64,000 nucleotides of DNA from positions 1-64,000 of the forward strand of contig NZ_VFRQ01000010.1 of NCBI RefSeq assembly GCF_006385705.1. The letters run 5' to 3'. Shown one piece after another: positions 38,543-46,425 of the stretch. The stretch comes from Pontibacter mangrovi. Lineage in GTDB: Bacteria > Bacteroidota > Bacteroidia > Cytophagales > Hymenobacteraceae. The number at the start of each line of letters is the position of its first letter. Positions within the stretch are counted from its first letter, which is position 1. Position numbers and translations under genes: made by a program. The notes beneath the pieces were generated by a model. The model did not search any database and was not told where the DNA came from. It worked only from the letters and a program-made list of their open reading frames with translations.

Positions 38543-39934
38543 ATGACCGAAAAAAAGAACATTGCCATTATGGGTGCCGGCCTGGTCGGCTCGCTGCTGT
38601 CGTTGTACCTGGCCAAGCGCGGCCACAAGGTAGACCTGTATGAGCGCCGCCCGGACTTGCGCAGAAATACCGTAGACGGCGGCCGCTCCATCAACCTGGC
38701 CCTCAGCGACCGGGGTTGGCGCGCCCTAAAAGGCATCGGCATAGAAGAACAGGTGCGGCAGGTGGCCATTCCCATGCATGGCCGCATGATGCACGATGAG
38801 CAGGGCAAACTTACTTTTCAGCCTTACGGCAAGGAGGGGCAGTCTATTTTCTCAGTGTCCAGGGGTGGCTTAAATGCGGCGCTGATGGATGTTTCGGAAC
38901 CTGACCCCAACATCACCTACCACTTTAACCGGCAGGCCACCGACGTAAACCTGCGCACCAACCAGGTGCAGCTGCTAAACCTGGATACCCAGGGCACCGA
39001 AACCATACAGCCGGACCTGCTCTTCGGGGCCGACGGAGCTTTTTCGGTGGTGCGCGGGGCCATGCAGAAAACCGAGCGCTTTAACTATGAGCAGAGTTAC
39101 CTGGAGTATGGCTACAAAGAACTAAGTATACCGGCTGCGCCCGGAGGCGGCTGGGCCATCGAGAAAAACGCGCTGCACATTTGGCCGCGCGGCAACTACA
39201 TGATGATCGCCCTGCCCAACATAGATGGCAGCTTTACCTGCACGCTGTTCTTCCCCTACGAGGGCGAGCGCTCTTTTGCCGCCATCAAAACCGAAAACGA
39301 CCTGCTGCGCTTTTTCGGGGAGGTGTTTCCGGATGCGGTGCCGCTGATGCCTGAGCTCGCAAAAGAATACTTCGAGAACCCGGTGGGGTCTTTGGTAACC
39401 ATTAAGTGCTTTCCGTGGAGCTATGGGGGCAAATCGCTGCTGATTGGTGATGCCTGCCACGCGGTGGTGCCGTTTTATGGCCAGGGCATGAACGCTGGCT
39501 TCGAAGACATTTCCGTGCTGAACCAGATGCTGGATAGCTTTGAGGGTGACGATTGGGAGGCGCTGTTCGAGGCTTTTGAGCGCCGCCGCAAACCAGATGC
39601 CGACGCCATCGCCGAGCTGGCCGTGCTTAACTTTATTGAGATGCGCGACAAGGTGGCCGATCCGCGCTTCCTGCTGCGCAAGAAGATAGAGGCCAAAATC
39701 ACGGAGCAGTACCCCGATCGCTGGAGCACGCTCTACTCTATGGTCACCTTCTCGGACCTGCCTTACTCCTATGCCCTGGAAACCGGCCGCAAACAGGACA
39801 AGATTATGCGGAAGGTGATGAAGCACATCCAAAGTATAGAAGATTACCATAAGCCGGAAGTGCAGCGGCTGCTGGAGAAACAGCTTGTGAAGAAGGAGAA
39901 GCTGAAAAAGTATAAAACAGAGGAGAGTCTGTAG
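38543..39934 (+). CDS. kmo: kynurenine 3-monooxygenase
   Basis: 463 residues. FAD-dependent; hydroxylates kynurenine to 3-hydroxykynurenine using NADPH and O2. Rossmann motif MGAGLVGSLLSLYLAKRGHKV with ERRPDLR, the internal GADGAFSVVR (FAD/NADPH motif), LIGDACHAVVPFYGQGMNAGFED (FAD) and a C-terminal region that in eukaryotes anchors the enzyme to mitochondria but here shows no clear membrane span. Start ATG at 38543. Monocistronic by spacing: the next gene is 277 bases away. Confidence 0.94.
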   Translation: MTEKKNIAIMGAGLVGSLLSLYLAKRGHKVDLYERRPDLRRNTVDGGRSINLALSDRGWRALKGIGIEEQVRQVAIPMHGRMMHDEQGKLTFQPYGKEGQSIFSVSRGGLNAALMDVSEPDPNITYHFNRQATDVNLRTNQVQLLNLDTQGTETIQPDLLFGADGAFSVVRGAMQKTERFNYEQSYLEYGYKELSIPAAPGGGWAIEKNALHIWPRGNYMMIALPNIDGSFTCTLFFPYEGERSFAAIKTENDLLRFFGEVFPDAVPLMPELAKEYFENPVGSLVTIKCFPWSYGGKSLLIGDACHAVVPFYGQGMNAGFEDISVLNQMLDSFEGDDWEALFEAFERRRKPDADAIAELAVLNFIEMRDKVADPRFLLRKKIEAKITEQYPDRWSTLYSMVTFSDLPYSYALETGRKQDKIMRKVMKHIQSIEDYHKPEVQRLLEKQLVKKEKLKKYKTEESL

Positions 39935-39954
39935 CAGTCCCTTCTATCAATTGC

Positions 39955-40027
39955 CTTATTGTGGCGCAGCCCTAAGGCTGTTGCAATGCTACCTGGTGAG
40001 CAGTAAGCTTCGCGCCTGCACAATAAG
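39955..40027. repeat. cruciform-prone element downstream of kmo
   Basis: Outer arms CTTATTGTG (39955-39963) and CACAATAAG (40019-40027), then GCGC/GCGC with bulge and an inner CAGCC-CTAA-GGCTG hairpin. The gene-free stretch 39935-40211 also holds a CCAGCG-CTTC-CGCTGG hairpin near 40157-40172. No terminator-type T-run. Confidence 0.5.
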
Positions 40028-40211
40028 CCGTCCATCCACCCGCTTTTAAAGTATACTTTACTTAAAACAGGCTGATGCTGACGCACTTTTTGAAAGGCCC
40101 AGGCCTGCGGCCCTAAAACAAATTCTGCTTTCTGAGGGTATAAAGCAGATAATACCAGCGCTTCCGCTGGCCCTAAATCATTATTCACCTCCTTATTTCC
40201 CCTCCCCAATT

Positions 40212-40712
40212 ATGAAAATTAAGCAGAAACTTAAAGGTGCAGCTTTTGCCGCATTTATACTTGGTGCTGCCCTGGTAGCACCTGCCGCTACGGCACAACA
40301 AGCAACCCCACCAACCCAGCAGGCCCAGCCGCAGAACTTCTCCGATGCAGACCTACAGCAGTTTGCCGACGCCAGCACACGCCTGATGGCCGTGCAGCAG
40401 GAAGGCGAGGCAACTATGATGAGCATACTGGAGGAAGAAAAGCTGAGCGTGGATAAATTTAACGCGATGGCGCAGGCCCACCAGCAGCAGAAACTGGACG
40501 AAGTAGAAGCCACCACAGAGGAAAAAGCAGCCTTCAACAAAGCCGCAGAGCGTATTATGGCCATACAGCCTACGTTTGAGGCCGACATTAAGGCTGCCAT
40601 ACAGAAAGACGGCATGTCGCTGGAGAAGTATGAGCAGATTATGCTGGCCTACCGCCAGGACCAGGCTTTGCAACAGCGCGTTAACCAACTGATGCAGACC
40701 AAGCAAGATTAA
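40212..40712 (+). CDS. secreted DUF4168 protein
   Basis: 166 residues. Signal peptide ending ATAQ; Gln/Pro-rich linker (30-45) and a helical DUF4168 domain with FSDADLQQFADASTRLMAVQQ and, later, ILEEEKLSVDKFNAMAQAHQQQ. Periplasmic or surface-exposed; function unknown. It contains an in-frame Ile-Leu pair coded ATA-CTT in the signal peptide. A strong terminator follows. Confidence 0.85.
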   Translation: MKIKQKLKGAAFAAFILGAALVAPAATAQQATPPTQQAQPQNFSDADLQQFADASTRLMAVQQEGEATMMSILEEEKLSVDKFNAMAQAHQQQKLDEVEATTEEKAAFNKAAERIMAIQPTFEADIKAAIQKDGMSLEKYEQIMLAYRQDQALQQRVNQLMQTKQD

Positions 40713-40732
40713 AACTACCTTAACAAGTATAA

Positions 40733-40768
40733 AAAAGCCCCGCCAGCTGCTTTGCTGGCGGGGCTTTT
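40733..40768. terminator. bidirectional terminator DUF4168 / convergent secreted gene
   Basis: A perfect 15-bp stem AAAAGCCCCGCCAGC and its complement around TGCTTT. The right side continues AAGTATA. Confidence 0.88.
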
Positions 40769-40784
40769 AAGTATAAGCCGTTTG

Positions 40785-42350
40785 TTATTTCTGCTCCGGG
40801 CTGGCAGGCTGCTCCTGGCCGTGGGCAAACTCCACAATCCGGAAGGCGCGTGCCTTGCGGTCGTAGTAACCGTAGTGCAGCTTGTCGCCGTAGCGGTACA
40901 CCGTCTGGAACTCCGGCTCTGGCTTCAGGTTACGCTCATACTCTTCCACACGCTCCTGCAGCACCTCCACATCTCCCTGCTGCTCTACTTTGGCAAGGCT
41001 GCCGGCATCTAACACCGTATGGAAGTAGGTACTAACGCCTGGCCCTGTCGGAGCGTCGCTGCCCTGGCCAAACGGGTCGTAAAAGTAGCGGCTATAGTAG
41101 GGCGAGTTCAGGTAATAGCTCGGGATGTTGTAGGCGGGCGTCCAGCGGCCGGGGATCACCATCAGGCCCCGCGACGTGCGCACATAGCGGTCGGGGGTGC
41201 GCACCATGCGACTGCGGTCGTTGCGGTTGTCCCGGTCGGAGGGCGCCTTGTAAGAGCCAATTGTAAGCTGCAGGGTGCTATCGCTGTAGGTATCCACCGT
41301 GATGGCCGGTATGCCGTTGGCCAGGTTCTTCATCACCTTGTCCTGCTTCTCAATCACTTCATACTCCGACGAAAACAAGCCGCCCGCGCCTCGCTGGCGC
41401 ACCGGCGTAGAGCGCAGCGCAATGTCCTCGTCATCGGCGTAGGCATATTCCTTCAGGGGCTGCAGCGTGTTAAAGTCGTATACGGCCATCTTAAATTTGT
41501 CTTTCTCTATATTAACCCGGAAAAGCTTGTCCTGATACAGGAAAGAGTTAAAGCTGGGCGCATTGCGCTGCGCAATGGCCGGCAGGGTGCGGTACGTTGT
41601 CTGTCCCGTGTCCCAGTCCAGCGACAGGATCTCGGTAGTGGTTTCCTTGGAGCTCTTGCCGCGCAGTTGGTAGCCGTCAAAGATCATGTACAGTTTATCG
41701 CCGCGCGAGTAGATTTTGCTGCGATGGTGGCCGGTAAACACGTTCCGCTCCAGGTCAGGGTGCACATAGATCATACCCGACTCGCGGGCATAGCGGTCGC
41801 GGGTGCGGGGCATTTGCTCAGACTTAAACAGCTTGTAATCCATGGTAGACACACGCACATCGGAGTCGCGGAACAGGTGCAGGTTATGGTCGCGGTCGGT
41901 GTAGAGCATGTAAAAGTGATCCTCATCCCCAAAGCCGCCCACAAACGTAACGTTGCGCGGCAGTTTCAGCTGCACATCCTGCAAGCTCTGGAAAGCCCCG
42001 GTATGGCGGTTAATGGCAAAAGGACGCACAAACTCGCGGCGGCCGGTCGTGTAACGGCTATAGAAGATAAACTCGTCGTCGGTAACACGGGTGCCCATGA
42101 CCTGCGGGTCCTGCGCATAGCGGTACGGAATCTCGTGCTGCGCCAGCTTTTCGCCATTCGGGGAGAGCATGGCAAAGTTTAGTTTCCCGCTCTGATAGTA
42201 ATAAACCACCACATAACCCTCGTCATCTGCCACAGACACAAGGTCCTCGGCGCGGTTCATGGGCAGCTCTATATTGGCAAACTCTTTCTGGGCATGAGCG
42301 GCTGTGGCAAAAGCCCCCATTAAAAGTATGCTAAAGAGTAATTTACGCAT
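40785..42350 (-). CDS. large secreted protein, beta-propeller-like, unknown
   Basis: 521 residues from the ATG at 42350 (MRKLLFSILLMG); an ATG at 42374 would add 8 residues before the signal peptide. Signal peptide cut after AAHAQ. The mature protein has repeated blocks of the type hydrophobic-Tyr-Asp-(D/G)-D-hydrophobic, such as GYVVVYYYQSGKLNFAML and HFYMLYTDRDHNLHLF, compatible with a beta-propeller, and a C-terminal region rich in Tyr/Arg/Pro. No known family recognised. Found in the periplasm or on the surface. Confidence 0.6.
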   Translation of the reverse strand: MRKLLFSILLMGAFATAAHAQKEFANIELPMNRAEDLVSVADDEGYVVVYYYQSGKLNFAMLSPNGEKLAQHEIPYRYAQDPQVMGTRVTDDEFIFYSRYTTGRREFVRPFAINRHTGAFQSLQDVQLKLPRNVTFVGGFGDEDHFYMLYTDRDHNLHLFRDSDVRVSTMDYKLFKSEQMPRTRDRYARESGMIYVHPDLERNVFTGHHRSKIYSRGDKLYMIFDGYQLRGKSSKETTTEILSLDWDTGQTTYRTLPAIAQRNAPSFNSFLYQDKLFRVNIEKDKFKMAVYDFNTLQPLKEYAYADDEDIALRSTPVRQRGAGGLFSSEYEVIEKQDKVMKNLANGIPAITVDTYSDSTLQLTIGSYKAPSDRDNRNDRSRMVRTPDRYVRTSRGLMVIPGRWTPAYNIPSYYLNSPYYSRYFYDPFGQGSDAPTGPGVSTYFHTVLDAGSLAKVEQQGDVEVLQERVEEYERNLKPEPEFQTVYRYGDKLHYGYYDRKARAFRIVEFAHGQEQPASPEQK

Positions 42351-42523
42351 AATAAAAGGTTGAATTTTATACACTTAGAACGAGCAAATATTTAGCCAAA
42401 GTATAAAATAAAACAGGCAAAGCCATAGTATTTATAGTTTCTTCTGATGATGCAAGTATAGTATGGTTTTGCCGGAATAGCGATTGATGTTCTTTAGCCA
42501 TACTTCTTCTTTAGCCTGCCCGG

Positions 42524-43205
42524 CGCAAGCTGAAAGGCCCTGCGCATTCCGGGGCGTCTTATACCTTTTATACTTCTCAGCTTTCTCTGGCGCAAGCGTC
42601 CGCTTGTGCCTTTAGCAGCTGCTTTCTGCAACTAGAACCAAGTTATACTCTCTAGCTACGGTTCACCCCTCTGGCTCTACAACTTTTATTGTTGCATCTC
42701 ATACTTTCTGCCCTCCTAGGCCGGGTGGCCTCGCCTTCGGGCATCGCGCTGTGTTCCCTCCTGCCGGGGGTAGGGGCCCTCTTTTCCGCTGCGCTACGGC
42801 TGCCGCCAAGGCGGCACCGGATCTCGCAAGGCGCTCTTGTCGAGGGCCCCAACCCCCACCCAAAGGCTGGAAATCATTTCGATAGCCACCTCTGACGGAG
42901 CTTGAACAGAATTCCCCTCCTTAGCTAAGGAGGGGCAGGGGTGGTTGGACCCGGTACTGCAGGAGCGCGGACAAGGATGTCCGCAGCAGTTAAAGTTCCG
43001 GACTAGGAAGTCCGGAACAGCAGCGTGAGGCCGGAAAGATAGCCACGGCTATGCAATTTGAACCGTGCTCCCTCCCCTGTTTTGGTGGTAGGGGCCCTCG
43101 ATAACAGGGGAGGGCTGGGGTGAGGTAAATTCCCCTCCTCTGGACTAGCCAAAACGCGAGTTTTGAGCTAGCGAGCGCAGCTCTCTAGGGGTGGGTTTAT
43201 ACTTC
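42524..43205. repeat. composite intergenic repeat island B
   Basis: About 680 bases in the gene-free stretch 42351-43308. Order of modules: GGCGCAAGC start unit (42528 onward); hairpin GGCGCAAGCG-TC-CGCTTGTGCC (42589-42610); TGCCGGGGGTAGGGGCCCTC (42762-42781); the 34-base block 42892-42925; two AGGA-loop hairpins at 42967-42984 and 42995-43018; ATAGCC-AC-GGCTAT (43039-43052); the CCCCTGTT/AACAGGGG stem (about 43075-43110) whose loop contains the TAGGGGCCCTC module again; and the last CCCCTCCTC module interrupted by a CTAGCCAAAAC hairpin (43145-43171). It is the longest and most complex of the islands. Confidence 0.85.
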
Positions 43206-43308
43206 CACAGGAACAGACCATAACCTCTCCGGCAACTGCAACTTGAAACTTATACTTCCCTAAAACTTATACCTCTCTTAACATGCAGCAAACCCTGATA
43301 CTGTCAAG

Positions 43309-44397
43309 CTATACTTTCTGATCCTTTGAAAAATTTACGGCAGAGCTGCCTTTTACAAACTGCTCGCGGGTCAGGTTTAGCCACTCCAGGGCGGTGCCGC
43401 TCAGCATGCGTTCTTTTGTAGTCATGTCGTATGGCATCGACTCGATGAGTTTGCCCGGCTCTAGCTCACCTAAGGGGAAAGGGTAATCGGAGCCTAGGGC
43501 GATGCGGTCTGCGCCCATCAGGTTTACCAGGTACTCCAGGGCCAGCGGGTCGTGCACCAACGAGTCTACATAAAACTTATCCAGGTACTCACGCGGATTC
43601 ACGTTGTTGTCTACGGCGCAAAGGTCGGGGCGCACCTCAAAACCGTGGGCAATGCGGCCAATGGTAGCCGGAAAAGAGCCTCCGCCATGAGCAAAAGCCA
43701 CTCGCAGCCGGGGGAGCCGCTCCAGCACGCCTCCGAAGATCATGGAGCAGATGGCCATACTTGTTTCGGCGGGCATGCCTACCAGCCAGGGCAGCCAATA
43801 CTTGCTCATTTTCTTTTTGCCGTACATATCCCAGGGGTGCACAAAAACCGCCGCGCCCAGTTCCTCTGCCGCCTCAAAAATTGGGAACAGTTCAGGTGCC
43901 TCCAGGTTCCAGTCGTTTATGTGCGTGCCAATCTGAATGCCGGCCATGCCTAACTCCTTCATGCAGCGTTCCAGCTCTTTTATGGCCAGGTCGGGGGCCT
44001 GCATGGGCAAAGTGCCTAGCCCTACAAAGCGGTCAGGGTAGTCGGCCACAATACCGGCTATGTGGTCGTTCAGCAGCTGCGACAGGTCGTGCGTGTGCGC
44101 CGGCTTTGCCCAATAGCTGAACATCACCGGCACCGTACTCAGCACCTGCACCCCTACCCTATGCTGGCTGCACTCGTGCATGCGCACCTTAGGGTCCCAG
44201 CAGTTGTCCTGTATCTCGCGGAAGAACTTGTCGTCCATCATCATGCGGGCACAGCAGGGCTTGTGGTGCTCCAGCCGGATAAAGCCGCCATAGCCGTAGC
44301 GCTCGCGCAGGTTGGGCCATGTGGCGGGCAGAATGTGCGTATGGATGTCGACCTTGAGCAGGTTATCGGCAGTAAGTATAGGCTTCTTCTCTTGCAT
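43309..44397 (-). CDS. 2-amino-3-carboxymuconate-6-semialdehyde decarboxylase (ACMSD)
   Basis: 362 residues. It decarboxylates ACMS to 2-aminomuconate-6-semialdehyde, directing the pathway away from quinolinate and NAD. Amidohydrolase-family metal ligands: the DIHTHILP pair (His19, His21), FVHPWDMYG, the FAHGGGSFP helix and [11 protein letters not shown] for the acid. It lies 251 bases downstream of the dioxygenase that makes its substrate, on the same strand. That gap has no gene. The enzyme is at its expected length. Confidence 0.93.
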   Translation of the reverse strand: MQEKKPILTADNLLKVDIHTHILPATWPNLRERYGYGGFIRLEHHKPCCARMMMDDKFFREIQDNCWDPKVRMHECSQHRVGVQVLSTVPVMFSYWAKPAHTHDLSQLLNDHIAGIVADYPDRFVGLGTLPMQAPDLAIKELERCMKELGMAGIQIGTHINDWNLEAPELFPIFEAAEELGAAVFVHPWDMYGKKKMSKYWLPWLVGMPAETSMAICSMIFGGVLERLPRLRVAFAHGGGSFPATIGRIAHGFEVRPDLCAVDNNVNPREYLDKFYVDSLVHDPLALEYLVNLMGADRIALGSDYPFPLGELEPGKLIESMPYDMTTKERMLSGTALEWLNLTREQFVKGSSAVNFSKDQKV

Positions 44398-44648
44398 GGC
44401 TTAAAGGGCGAAGTATAAGTCTATACGCACGTTGGCTGTATAGGGCAATCCATCAAGATACACATTTATTTGGACACAGGCAGCAAGTATAAAAACCGGA
44501 GACTTTTTCTGTTGATGTGGTAGAAGCTAGTATGGGATGATTTGCCAAAGTATATAACCTGCTCCCGCCCCAGGGCAGCAGAAGCGAACTTGTACTTCAA
44601 AAATCAGATAGCGCCTATTGCCTTTATACTCGTGTTTAAACCGACGTT

Positions 44649-45176
44649 TTAAGCTGGCTTGGCCGGTGGCTCCATTACGGTGCCGCAGTTGTTGCAGGTT
44701 CGGTGTTCCAGGCTGTCCCAGAAGTGGCTCATGATCACCGGCAGCTGCCCTACAATGTCGGTCACGTCGGCGTACTCCTCGTACAGCTTGTTGCCGCAAT
44801 TCTCACAAAACCACAGGAAACCGTCTTTCTCGCCGGGCTTGCGGTAGCGCTCCATCACCAAACCCACCGTGTTGGCCGGGCGCTGCGGCGAGTGCGGCAC
44901 ACGCGGCGGCAGCAGGAAAATCTCTCCTTCTTTTATCGGAATGTCCACCGGCTTTCCGTCCTCAATGATCTTCAGCACAATGTCGCCCTCCAACTGGTAG
45001 AAGAACTCCTCGCCTTCGTCGTAGTGGTAATCTTTGCGTGCGTTGGGGCCGCCCACCACCATCACAATAAAGTCGTCGTTGCCCTTAAACACCTGCTGGT
45101 TGCCCACAGGCGGCTTGAGCAGGTGGCGGTGCTCGTCAATCCATTGCTTAAAGTTGAAGGGTCTTGCTATGGCCAT
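44649..45176 (-). CDS. 3-hydroxyanthranilate 3,4-dioxygenase
   Basis: 175 residues from the ATG at 45176. That start puts the iron ligands at His51, Glu57 and His95, the same numbers as in the structurally studied Cupriavidus enzyme; an ATG at 45224 would shift them by 16. The C-terminal rubredoxin-like site is complete: C124-x2-C127 and C161-x2-C164. The enzyme opens 3-hydroxyanthranilate to ACMS. It is divergent from the SDR gene with a 111-base gap, and upstream of ACMSD on the same strand. Confidence 0.95.
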   Translation of the reverse strand: MAIARPFNFKQWIDEHRHLLKPPVGNQQVFKGNDDFIVMVVGGPNARKDYHYDEGEEFFYQLEGDIVLKIIEDGKPVDIPIKEGEIFLLPPRVPHSPQRPANTVGLVMERYRKPGEKDGFLWFCENCGNKLYEEYADVTDIVGQLPVIMSHFWDSLEHRTCNNCGTVMEPPAKPA

Positions 45177-45267
45177 AGTTTTAGTTTTGTAGTTGATATT
45201 TTGAAAGTACGCAATTTCCGGCAAACATGGTAGCCCGCGCGTGCGTATGGCTATGCTTCTTTCTGTA

Positions 45268-45275
45268 TATTTTTG
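45268..45275 (+). promoter_or_regulatory. -7 box of the SDR-ALDH operon
   Basis: TATTTTTG matches TAnnTTTG 12 bases before the ATG at 45288, so the transcript would be nearly leaderless. No equally good box for the divergent dioxygenase was found in the 111-base gap. Confidence 0.45.
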
Positions 45276-45287
45276 TACATTGAGCCT

Positions 45288-46076
45288 ATGGATTTAAATC
45301 TCAGGAACAAACGCGCCTTGGTGTGTGGCAGCACGCAGGGCATTGGCAGAGCCATAGCCGTAGAACTTGCACAGTTAGGCGCTAGTATAACGCTGATATC
45401 CCGCAACGAAGAGAAGCTGCAGCAGGTGGCCGGGGAACTGGACACGCAGCAGGGGCAGCAGCACGATTACATCATCGCCGACTTTTCGGACCCCTACGAC
45501 CTGAACATACAGGTACAGGCCTACCTGAAGGAGCAGCGCGAGGTGCATATCCTGGTAAACAATACCGGCGGCCCGGCGGGCGGCCCTATCACAGAAGCCA
45601 TCAGCGATGAGTTCGTCAGCGCCTTTAACCAGCACCTGATTGCCAACCACCTGCTGGCCAAGGCCGTGATTCCGTACATGAAGGACGCAAAGTATGGCCG
45701 CATCATCAACGTGATCAGCACGTCGGTAAAGCAGCCGCTGCAGGGCTTGGGCGTGTCGAACACCATACGCGGGGCCGTGGCCAGTTGGGCCAAGACCATG
45801 GCCAACGAGCTGGGGCAGTTCGGCATTACGGTAAACAACGTGCTTCCCGGCGCCACCCGCACCGGCCGCCTGGAGTCCATCATCGAGAACAAGGCAAAGA
45901 AAACAGATAAAGCTGTAGATGCGATAGAAGAAAGTATGATGGCCGAGATACCAGCCCGCCGCTTTGCAGAGCCCGAAGAAGTGGCTGCCGCCGCTGCCTT
46001 TCTGGCTACGCCCGCCGCGGCTTACATCAATGGCATAAACGTGCCCGTGGATGGCGGCAGGACGGGGTGTTTGTAA
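45288..46076 (+). CDS. atypical short-chain dehydrogenase lacking the catalytic Tyr and Lys
   Basis: 262 residues. ATG at 45288 preferred over a TTG at 45273. The Rossmann start G14-STQGIG20 and the NNTGG (91-95) motif mark an SDR of the FabG-like group, with Ser144 present. At the YxxxK site the sequence reads S157-N-T-I-R161, so the catalytic tyrosine and lysine are missing. This substitution is seen in a subgroup of SDR-like proteins. It heads an operon with a small membrane protein and the muconate semialdehyde dehydrogenase, so it probably belongs to the kynurenine pathway, with a role other than classical alcohol oxidation. Confidence 0.8.
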   Translation: MDLNLRNKRALVCGSTQGIGRAIAVELAQLGASITLISRNEEKLQQVAGELDTQQGQQHDYIIADFSDPYDLNIQVQAYLKEQREVHILVNNTGGPAGGPITEAISDEFVSAFNQHLIANHLLAKAVIPYMKDAKYGRIINVISTSVKQPLQGLGVSNTIRGAVASWAKTMANELGQFGITVNNVLPGATRTGRLESIIENKAKKTDKAVDAIEESMMAEIPARRFAEPEEVAAAAAFLATPAAAYINGINVPVDGGRTGCL

Positions 46077-46086
46077 GTGAGCGCTG

Positions 46087-46383
46087 ATGAACGTGTTTCT
46101 GGTTGTGTTGCTATTGAACCTCGGGTTTGCTGCGGCTTTGTCGCGCTTATCAAACTGGTATAAGCTAAAGGTAGAGGATTATTTGTTTCATTTACTGTGC
46201 CTGAACCTTGTGGTGTTGGTGCTGTATATGAGCAAGCATTTTGAAATAGCGCCAGATTACCCAATGCCTACGAAGTTTTTTGTAGCTCTCGTGGCAGTAC
46301 ATATCTTGGCTGAACCTTTCAGAAAAAAACTGTTAAAGGGTCTCACCATATTTGTAAATAGGTTCAGGAGCAAAAAATCTTAA
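46087..46383 (+). CDS. small two- or three-span membrane protein in the kynurenine operon
   Basis: 98 residues, no signal peptide cleavage, with hydrophobic segments at about 4-20, 33-49 and 63-78 and a basic C-terminus (KKLLKG, NRFRSKKS). It begins 10 bases after the SDR stop and ends 42 bases before the aldehyde dehydrogenase, so it is inside the operon. No family recognised. It may be a transport helper or an incidental passenger; AT content is higher than in the flanking genes. Confidence 0.5.
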   Translation: MNVFLVVLLLNLGFAAALSRLSNWYKLKVEDYLFHLLCLNLVVLVLYMSKHFEIAPDYPMPTKFFVALVAVHILAEPFRKKLLKGLTIFVNRFRSKKS

Positions 46384-46425
46384 CCTAGTCAGATTTTGTT
46401 TCTCATGCATACTTAGTGCAACCAA

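Noticed and set aside
42652..42895. Short open frames of 66-68 codons inside island B
   Set aside because: They run through palindromic repeat sequence with no start signal, and the equivalent parts of islands A and C do not keep the frame.
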